From Psychrobacter piscatorii (GTDB taxonomy: Bacteria > Pseudomonadota > Gammaproteobacteria > Pseudomonadales > Moraxellaceae): a DNA stretch of 64,000 nt. A model generated the notes under the pieces. The model was not told where the DNA came from, searched no databases, and worked only from the letters and a program-made list of their open reading frames with translations. Location: contig NZ_LNDJ01000085.1 of the NCBI RefSeq assembly GCF_001444505.1, forward strand, positions 1-64,000. Direction: 5' to 3'. Made by a program: the position numbers and the translations under genes. Below are positions 11,829 through 18,318 of this stretch, piece by piece (within the stretch, counting starts at the first letter, position 1; the number at the start of each line of letters is the position of its first letter).

Positions 11829-11969
11829 CTCTTGGTATCATTTGAAGCAGATTTTTAGTAAAATGATGCACATTTTATGTAAATGACTCTCAACGCAGTT
11901 ATCGATCATGGAGATAACTATGCAGTACAGTCATGACACATGCCCTAATTTTTAATCTAGGAAAGGTTT

Positions 11970-13652
11970 ATGCAAAAGATATTTCGGGTGATGATCATCA
12001 TTGCGATGCTAATTACCGCTTATCTGCTGATTTTGGCATGGCGAGATGATTATGCCGATGCACCAGCTGTAGAAGCGGTGCCAGAAACTACAAGTTCAGT
12101 AGGTGCTGACATTCCTTCTACCACTGGTGCCGCAGGTGATATTCCGGTTCAGACCCTACCTGTGGATAACGCAGCTGTGACAGCGACCCCTGCAAAGGAT
12201 ACAGGATTAATCACGGTAACGACCGATCGCTATGATATTAAAATCAATCCAGAAGGCGGTGATATTGTCTATGCTGCGCTCAAGCAATATGACGCGACGC
12301 TCGATAGCGATAAGCCTTTTGTATTGCTAGAAAACAACAGCAACCGTGTATACGTGGCTCAGTCTGGCTTGATTGGTCAAAATGGTATTGATACGGCAGA
12401 GGGTCGTGCGATTTATAGCCACACCGCCAACAATTATGTGATGGAAGCAGGACAACAAACACTGTCAGTACCACTTACTTACAAGAAAGATGGCGTGACA
12501 ATCACCAAGACCTTTACCTTTACTGAAAATAAATATCCGATCGATATTAGCTACAAAATTCAAAACGCCTCCACCAATGCGTGGCAAGGTCAGATGTTTG
12601 CGCAGCTAAAACGTGACGATAGTAAAGATCCTGGTATGTCTGATAAAGGCGCGCTGAGCATGGCGACTTATCTTGGTGGTGCTTGGGGTACGCCAGATGA
12701 TCCATATAATAAACTGAAGTTTAAAGACTTCAGCGATGGCGAGCTAACGACGACCAGCGATAAAGGCTGGGTTGGCATTGTACAGCATTATTTTGTCTCT
12801 GCATGGACGCCTGAAAACTTCACGGGTAAATTCTTTACCCGCGAGACTGGTAACGACTACTTTATTGGCTTTAACAGTCAGCCAGTCAATGTCGCACCAA
12901 ACAAGCAAGTGACATTGGACGCCACACTGTACGCAGGTCCAAAAGTACAGTCTGAGCTAAAAGATGTGGCAGTGGGTCTGAATAAGACGGTTGATTACGG
13001 CTTATTGTGGCCAATCTCGAAGGTCTTATTTGCTATCTTAGAAGGTGTGCATAAAGTTGTGGGTAACTGGGGTTGGTCAATCATTATCCTCACCATTTTA
13101 GTCAAAATTGCTTTGATGTGGTTCTCTAATAAGAGCTACTACTCAATGGCAAAAATGCGCGCTATTGCACCGAGACTAAAAACGCTAAAAGAAGAGCATG
13201 GCGACGATCGTATGAAAATGTCGCAAGAAATGATGGCCATCTACAAGGAAGAGAAAGTCAATCCGATGGCGGGTTGTCTACCTATCTTGATGCAGATGCC
13301 AATTTTCTTAGCTTTGTACTGGGTGCTCGTAGAGAGTGTCGAGCTGCGTCATGCGCCTTGGATTTTGTGGATTCGCGACCTTTCTGCAATGGATCCGTGG
13401 TTTATTTTGCCGCTATTGATGGGTGCATCAATGTTCATACAGCAGCAGTTGAATCCGCAGCCAGCAGATCCAATGCAAGCAAAAGTGATGAAGTTCCTGC
13501 CAATTATCTTTACCGCATTCATGCTGTTCTTCCCAGCAGGTTTGGTATTGTATTGGACAGTGAACAACTTGTTCAGTATGACTCAGCAATATATTGTAAA
13601 TAAGAAAGTCGAAGAAGAGCAGAAACGTCGCACGGTAAAAATAGTTGACTAA
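11970..13652 (+). CDS. yidC: membrane protein insertase YidC
   Basis: YidC inserts and folds inner-membrane proteins, alone or with SecYEG. The 560-aa protein has an N-terminal membrane anchor (about 5-24), a large periplasmic beta domain (about 80-330), and the conserved five-helix Oxa1 core from about residue 345. The core includes NWGWSIIILTILVK, MAGCLPILMQMPIFLALYW and FMLFFPAGLVLYWTVNN. Its length matches gram-negative YidC. GGAAAGG precedes the ATG. A terminator follows. A DnaA-box sequence occurs by chance or design within codons at 12161-12169. Confidence 0.97.
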   Translation: MQKIFRVMIIIAMLITAYLLILAWRDDYADAPAVEAVPETTSSVGADIPSTTGAAGDIPVQTLPVDNAAVTATPAKDTGLITVTTDRYDIKINPEGGDIVYAALKQYDATLDSDKPFVLLENNSNRVYVAQSGLIGQNGIDTAEGRAIYSHTANNYVMEAGQQTLSVPLTYKKDGVTITKTFTFTENKYPIDISYKIQNASTNAWQGQMFAQLKRDDSKDPGMSDKGALSMATYLGGAWGTPDDPYNKLKFKDFSDGELTTTSDKGWVGIVQHYFVSAWTPENFTGKFFTRETGNDYFIGFNSQPVNVAPNKQVTLDATLYAGPKVQSELKDVAVGLNKTVDYGLLWPISKVLFAILEGVHKVVGNWGWSIIILTILVKIALMWFSNKSYYSMAKMRAIAPRLKTLKEEHGDDRMKMSQEMMAIYKEEKVNPMAGCLPILMQMPIFLALYWVLVESVELRHAPWILWIRDLSAMDPWFILPLLMGASMFIQQQLNPQPADPMQAKVMKFLPIIFTAFMLFFPAGLVLYWTVNNLFSMTQQYIVNKKVEEEQKRRTVKIVD

Positions 13653-13682
13653 TTGACGCTCTATCAGAAGGATAAAAACAAA

Positions 13683-13709
13683 AACCATCGCGCAAGCGGT
13701 GGTTTTTTT
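13683..13709 (+). terminator. yidC terminator
   Basis: ACCATCGC (13684-13691), loop GCAA, GCGGTGGT (13696-13703) with one wobble pair, then a T-run. Confidence 0.8.
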
Positions 13710-13724
13710 ATAAGTGCTAAAATG

Positions 13725-13744
13725 TTATCCACAGCTTATCAACA
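13725..13744. promoter_or_regulatory. DnaA box pair upstream of mnmE
   Basis: A perfect TTATCCACA (13725-13733) is followed at once by TTATCAACA (13736-13744), in the gap between yidC and mnmE. Confidence 0.5.
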
Positions 13745-13844
13745 TCAAAGAGAAAATATCAACGATTAGGACGCGTTTCAAAGTTTACTTTGTCACTATG
13801 AGCACAGACGTCTATAATGGGATTTTTAGTTATTGAGAGTTATT

Positions 13845-15296
13845 GTGGATTCCTTAGAGATGGCATTAGCCACACCTAATTCTTCTGAAAAATCTAATAC
13901 ATTGGGACTCGCCACGATTGCTGCGATTGCAACGCCACTCGGGCGAGGGGGTGTGGGAGTTATACGTCTGTCAGGTAGCCGTGCTTATGCCATGGCCTGC
14001 GCGCTGACGGGTAAATCTGCTTTTACGCCGCGTATGGCTAGCTTCTGCCGCTTTTATCAGGCGGATGGCACCGTTATTGATGAAGGGCTCGTACTGTTCT
14101 TTAAAAGTCCGCACTCATTCACGGGTGAAGATGTGATTGAGCTGCAAGGGCATGGCGGCGTTATTTTGCAGAACCAGTTGCTTGCACGTGTATTTGAATT
14201 GGGTGCCAAACAAGCGAGTGCCGGAGAGTTTTCTTATCGCGCTTTTGATAACGATAAGTTGGATTTGGTGCAGGCAGAGGCGATCGCTGATGCGATTGAT
14301 GCGACCAGTGCGGCGGCCGCGAGTAGTGCGATTCGTTCACTAAGTGGTGAGTTCTCCCAAAAAATAAACCAGCTATTAGAACAGTTGATTCATTTGCGCT
14401 TGCACGTTGAAGCTGCCATTGATTTCCCTGATGAAGAAGATGTCGATTTTTTATCTGACGGCGTGATACAGAGCAAACTTGAGCAAACGCAAGATAAGAT
14501 ACAGCAAGTCTTAGCCACAGCAAAGCAAGGTCAGCTCTTACGTGATGGTATCCATGTTGTCCTAGCAGGTAGGCCAAATGCTGGTAAATCAAGCCTGCTA
14601 AATCGTCTAGCAGGGCAAGAACGTGCTATCGTTACCGATGTCGCTGGCACCACGCGTGATACGTTACAAGAGACGGTCGTGCTCAACGGTTTAACACTAC
14701 ATCTTACCGATACGGCAGGCCTACGTGATACAGAGGATACCGTAGAGCGTATCGGCATTGAACGTGCCCGTACCGCCATTACCCAAGCTGATATGCTGCT
14801 GATGGTTTACGATGTGACTCGCGATGTTGAAGAAGAAAGCACACCGTTGCAATTGGCTGAGCAGTTATTCGGCGAGCTGCCAGATGCCAAACGATTACTC
14901 ATCATTGCCAATAAAAGTGATCTACTGAGCGATGATAGTAGCGAAAAATCTGCCTCTACGATGCAAGCCGAAATCAAAGATAGAGGCTACGAACAAGTTA
15001 ATGTTTCATGTGAAACAGGCGCTGGTATCGATAATTTAGTCGAAGTACTATGCGCTAAGGTAGGTTTTCATCCACCAGAAAATAGCTTAATCGCTCGTAC
15101 TCGTCATATAGATGCTCTCAGACGGACAGCCAACTATTTAACAGAGGCGCATGAGCAGTTAACGGTATTCCAAGCAGGTGAGTTGGTTGCTGAAAGCTTG
15201 CGTCAGGCCCAGCAGAGTTTGGGTGAGATTACAGGTGAGTTTAGTGCTGATGATTTGCTTGGCAAGATATTTGGTAGTTTTTGTATCGGTAAATAA
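13845..15296 (+). CDS. mnmE: tRNA modification GTPase MnmE
   Basis: MnmE, with MnmG, makes the cmnm5 modification at U34 of certain tRNAs. It has the N-terminal tetrahydrofolate-binding domain (TPLGRGGVGVIRLSG), a helical region, an inserted G domain with Walker A GRPNAGKSSLLN, DTAGLRDTED and NKSD, and the canonical C-terminus FCIGK. Start choice: the frame is open from a TTG at 13833; the GTG at 13845 has GAGAG five bases upstream and is preferred; ATG at 13860 is another option. A parS-like site at 15002 encodes VSCETG at the position of the G5 loop. Its usual partner mnmG is not adjacent. Confidence 0.95.
   Translation: MDSLEMALATPNSSEKSNTLGLATIAAIATPLGRGGVGVIRLSGSRAYAMACALTGKSAFTPRMASFCRFYQADGTVIDEGLVLFFKSPHSFTGEDVIELQGHGGVILQNQLLARVFELGAKQASAGEFSYRAFDNDKLDLVQAEAIADAIDATSAAAASSAIRSLSGEFSQKINQLLEQLIHLRLHVEAAIDFPDEEDVDFLSDGVIQSKLEQTQDKIQQVLATAKQGQLLRDGIHVVLAGRPNAGKSSLLNRLAGQERAIVTDVAGTTRDTLQETVVLNGLTLHLTDTAGLRDTEDTVERIGIERARTAITQADMLLMVYDVTRDVEEESTPLQLAEQLFGELPDAKRLLIIANKSDLLSDDSSEKSASTMQAEIKDRGYEQVNVSCETGAGIDNLVEVLCAKVGFHPPENSLIARTRHIDALRRTANYLTEAHEQLTVFQAGELVAESLRQAQQSLGEITGEFSADDLLGKIFGSFCIGK
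15002..15017. promoter_or_regulatory. parS-like site 5, inside mnmE
   Basis: TGTTTCATGTGAAACA, one central mismatch to parS, lies in the G-domain coding region of mnmE. Confidence 0.72.
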
Positions 15297-15383
15297 CGGT
15301 TGAATAACTCTATCTATTACTCAATACATTTGTCTATCTCATAAGTTTTGCTTTTATTCTTAGTCGTAAAATAAGGAATTGCT

Positions 15384-15842
15384 ATGCACTGCCCGTATTG
15401 TAATGCATCAGAGACAAAAGTGATTGACTCACGTCTTGCTGCAGAAGGTGCGCAAGTGCGTCGCCGCCGTTCATGCAACAGTTGCCAAGAGCGTTTTACA
15501 ACGTTTGAGATGGTAGAAGTGGTGATGCCAAGGATTATCAAATCCAGCAACAAGATTGAACCTTACGACAATGAAAAGCTGCGTCGGTCTATCTTGTTGC
15601 CTTTGCAAAAGCGCCCCATCACTATCGATGAGCAAGAAGCAATGATCAGCCGAGTTGAAAAACGCGTCAGACAGATGGGTGAGCGTGAAATCAGTAGTAA
15701 AGTCTTGGGCGAAATCATCATGAGTGAACTAAAAACTTTAGATGATGTTGCCTATGTGCGCTTTGCTAGCGTCTATCGCGACTTTCAAGACATTGATGCT
15801 TTTCATCAGGAAATTGCCAATATCCGTCCAAATGACAATTAA
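15384..15842 (+). CDS. nrdR: transcriptional repressor NrdR
   Basis: NrdR senses ATP/dATP and represses ribonucleotide reductase genes. The 152-aa protein has the N-terminal zinc ribbon with Cys3, Cys6, Cys31 and Cys34 and the basic stretch VRRRRSC, then an ATP-cone domain (about 49-139, starting PRIIKSSNKIEPYDNEKLRRSI). Length and motifs are standard. It precedes ribD by 113 bp in the same direction, a common nrdR-ribD arrangement. Confidence 0.96.
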   Translation: MHCPYCNASETKVIDSRLAAEGAQVRRRRSCNSCQERFTTFEMVEVVMPRIIKSSNKIEPYDNEKLRRSILLPLQKRPITIDEQEAMISRVEKRVRQMGEREISSKVLGEIIMSELKTLDDVAYVRFASVYRDFQDIDAFHQEIANIRPNDN

Positions 15843-15955
15843 GCTGGTACATCAATAAATATGTCTAACTATTAAACTGATTTTGAGTTCAAAGCGCCTA
15901 AATTATTAAATAAAATTCTCTGTAATTATAACCAATCATTTATAAGCCTACTGTT

Positions 15956-17011
15956 ATGCCAACTATAAATCACTCTCAAGATGCGCAAGATCGCTACTTT
16001 ATGATGCTTGCTATCGAACAAGCTAAGCTCGGTTTATATACTACTAGGCCAAATCCAGTAGTAGGTTGTGTCATCGTCCAAGCTGAAGAAGTGGTCGGTC
16101 AAGGGTTTCATCCGAAAGCTGGTGAGCCACATGCAGAGGTATTTGCGTTAAAAGAAGCAGGCGATCGAGCAGTGGGCGCAACGGCTTATGTGACTCTAGA
16201 GCCATGCAGCCATACAGGGCGTACACCGCCGTGTGCGTTGGCACTTATTAAAGCTAATGTAAATCGTGTTGTGATTGCCGGTCTAGACCCCAATCCACAG
16301 GTGGCAGGTCGCGGGGTAAAGCTACTTAAGCAAGCTGGTATTGAAGTGACGGTTGGCATACTGACGGAGCAGGCAGAAGCATTAAATCGCGGGTTTTTAA
16401 AAGCCATGCGGACTCAGATGCCATATGTCAGATTAAAAATAGCGACTAGCCTAGACGGTCGTACCGCGATGGCATCTGGTGAGTCAAAATGGATTACATC
16501 AAACGCAGCCCGCGAAGATGTGCAAAAGATACGCGCACGAAGTGGGGCAATCATAACCGGTAGTGAGACAGTGATAGCTGATGATCCGCAGCTCAACGTG
16601 CGTTCAAATCAACTAGGCGTATTACCCGAAAAAATACCATCACCTCAGATTGTAGTGCTCGATAGACGTCAGCGTTTAGAGCACAGTGCTCAGTCTGATT
16701 ATCAATTGTGCCGCCGTACAGATACGATTTATTGGCGCACAGATGATCTCACTGATTTACTAGCAACATTAGTCAGAGACCATCAGTGTTATGATGTCTT
16801 GGTGGAGGCGGGTGCTGGCGTTGCGGGAAGTTTTTTGAGTCAGCAGCTGGTCGATGAATTGATTGTTTATCAGGCGCCTTGTCTACTTGGTGATCAAGCG
16901 CGACCAATGGTCAATTTCAACCCTATCTCACTGGCTCAACAGTTGCGCTTCGATATTTATAATTATGAGAAACTTGGTTCTGACCTTAAATTAACGCTAT
17001 TGCCTTTGTAG
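15956..17011 (+). CDS. ribD: bifunctional riboflavin biosynthesis deaminase/reductase RibD
   Basis: RibD deaminates the pyrimidine intermediate made from GTP and then reduces its ribosyl side chain. The 351-aa protein has an N-terminal deaminase domain with the zinc motif HAEVFAL and EPCSHTGRTPPC, and a C-terminal reductase domain starting near PYVRLKIATSLDGRTAM. Length is normal. It is followed by the 436-bp gap before ribE, so the two rib genes are not tightly coupled. Confidence 0.95.
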   Translation: MPTINHSQDAQDRYFMMLAIEQAKLGLYTTRPNPVVGCVIVQAEEVVGQGFHPKAGEPHAEVFALKEAGDRAVGATAYVTLEPCSHTGRTPPCALALIKANVNRVVIAGLDPNPQVAGRGVKLLKQAGIEVTVGILTEQAEALNRGFLKAMRTQMPYVRLKIATSLDGRTAMASGESKWITSNAAREDVQKIRARSGAIITGSETVIADDPQLNVRSNQLGVLPEKIPSPQIVVLDRRQRLEHSAQSDYQLCRRTDTIYWRTDDLTDLLATLVRDHQCYDVLVEAGAGVAGSFLSQQLVDELIVYQAPCLLGDQARPMVNFNPISLAQQLRFDIYNYEKLGSDLKLTLLPL

Positions 17012-17090
17012 GTTTCTTATTTGTGATTTTGTTATCCGCAAAATGCTTATAATGTGAACTATATGTGGATAAGTACGTTACTATTTTAAA

Positions 17091-17106
17091 TGTTCCACAT
17101 GAAACT
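17091..17106. promoter_or_regulatory. degenerate parS-like site 6
   Basis: TGTTCCACATGAAACT retains 12 of 16 parS positions. It is 27 bp from the better site 7. Confidence 0.3.
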
Positions 17107-17117
17107 GTGTATAACTT

Positions 17118-17133
17118 TGTTTCACATGAAACA
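17118..17133. promoter_or_regulatory. parS-like site 7
   Basis: TGTTTCACATGAAACA differs from parS only at one central base. It lies in the ribD-ribE gap among DnaA boxes. Confidence 0.72.
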
Positions 17134-17447
17134 TGAAAAGCTGATTATTTTTGTGTCTTTATGATAAATTATATATTAATCAATAACTTATATTTTTTAA
17201 ATCTTGCGTTGCGAGCGCTAAACTAAATTTAGCATCATTGTGGATAACTCTATAATTAATAAAGACTTTAAGAATATTCTATTGACTTATACTTACTTAT
17301 CCACAATCTATCCTATGACCGCCTGCATTTCCCGTGTGTTTCACTGCGAAGTGTACTCAGAAAGACAGTACTAAGAAATTTGGTTAAGTATTTGATAAAT
17401 AAAGTGATGTGTTTATAGCAGCATTATAATAACGAGATGAGGATGAT

Positions 17448-18122
17448 ATGTTTACTGGAATTATAGAAAGCGTTGGAACCGTAAAATCGATGCAACCAAC
17501 GGGCGGTGATATACGCTTAACAATAGAGTCTAACGACCTAGATTTTAGCGACGTAAAGCTCGGTGATTCTATTGCATCGAACGGTATCTGTTTGACTGTT
17601 GTAGAGCTAGGTAATAACCATTACTCTGTTGATGTTTCACGTGAAACTATTGCTCGAACAGCGCTAGAAGCATTAAAAGCAGGTCATACGGTCAATTTAG
17701 AAAAAGCGATGCTACCAACGACTCGTTTTGGTGGCCATATTGTTGCCGGTCACGTGGATGGGGTAGGCGTCGTCAGTAAACTACAGCAAGACGCACGTTC
17801 TATTTATATTGAGATTGAGATACCACAAGAGTTGGCGCACTATACAGCGACCAAAGGTTCTATCACGGTAGATGGGATTAGTTTGACTACCAATCTGGTA
17901 CGTGACAATATCGTTTCTTTAAATATTATCCCGCATACCGCTCAAGTGACCAATATCGCTAAGCATTGGTTGGTGGGTAACAAAGTCAATATCGAGGTGG
18001 ATATCGTTGCACGCTATTTGGAGCGTTTGCTAAATAAATCACAATCTGGTGGTATGAATACTGCAAATCCTCAAAGCCAAATTACAGAAGCTTTTTTAGC
18101 AGATAATGGCTTTATGAAATAA
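17448..18122 (+). CDS. ribE: riboflavin synthase alpha subunit
   Basis: Riboflavin synthase dismutates two molecules of 6,7-dimethyl-8-ribityllumazine into riboflavin. The 224-aa protein starts MFTGIIESVGTV, the hallmark N-terminus, and has two homologous lumazine-binding barrels (about 1-97 and 98-200; second start marked by GHIVAGHVDGVG). The ligand-binding GICLTV is present. GAGG lies upstream. A parS-like site is embedded near residues 62-67 (DVSRET). The C-terminal 25 residues are an unusual polar tail. Confidence 0.95.
   Translation: MFTGIIESVGTVKSMQPTGGDIRLTIESNDLDFSDVKLGDSIASNGICLTVVELGNNHYSVDVSRETIARTALEALKAGHTVNLEKAMLPTTRFGGHIVAGHVDGVGVVSKLQQDARSIYIEIEIPQELAHYTATKGSITVDGISLTTNLVRDNIVSLNIIPHTAQVTNIAKHWLVGNKVNIEVDIVARYLERLLNKSQSGGMNTANPQSQITEAFLADNGFMK
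17633..17648. promoter_or_regulatory. parS-like site 8, inside ribE
   Basis: TGTTTCACGTGAAACT matches parS except for the final base. Confidence 0.78.
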
Positions 18123-18181
18123 CGTTTGAGGCTGTACTTACCTGTTTAGATATTCACCCTGTCCATATTACGAAATCAAAG

Positions 18182-18288
18182 TATAGTCAATCCACTATAA
18201 AAGCGTTATACCGTTAACCTCGCTTGAAGTATGACATATACATCTGCACTCGGTTGCCTTGTACCGCTCTTATAGTGGATCAACTATA
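18182..18288. mobile_element. 107-bp MITE, copy 1
   Basis: The element has terminal inverted repeats: TATAGTCAATCCACTATAA at the left and its near-complement TTATAGTGGATCAACTATA at the right. A second 107-bp copy with about seven differences lies at 45437-45543. There is no open frame. The ends are themselves partly palindromic and start with TATA, so a TA-targeting transposase is a reasonable guess. It sits between the convergent ribE and sensor-kinase genes. Confidence 0.8.
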
Positions 18289-18318
18289 ATGTTGAGAGGG
18301 TGATTTTTTTATTAACGT

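Larger units (their letters stand above)
17012..17447. other. ribD-ribE gap with DnaA boxes, parS-like sites and AT-rich DNA
   Basis: This 436-bp gap has no open frame. It holds perfect DnaA boxes at 17064-17072 (minus), 17239-17247 (minus) and 17297-17305 (plus), near matches at 17032-17040 and 17106-17114, a good parS-like site at 17118-17133 and a degenerate one at 17091-17106. A very AT-rich stretch lies at about 17155-17205. The composition resembles oriC and may be an accessory origin or a DnaA-titration site. I see no FMN riboswitch. Confidence 0.55.

Noticed and set aside
12161-12169. DnaA box inside yidC
   Set aside because: TGTGGATAA occurs once within ordinary codons without neighbouring boxes; likely chance.
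17012-17447. FMN riboswitch upstream of ribE
   Set aside because: The conserved RFN-element blocks are not visible; the gap is explained better by DnaA boxes, parS-like sites and AT-rich DNA.
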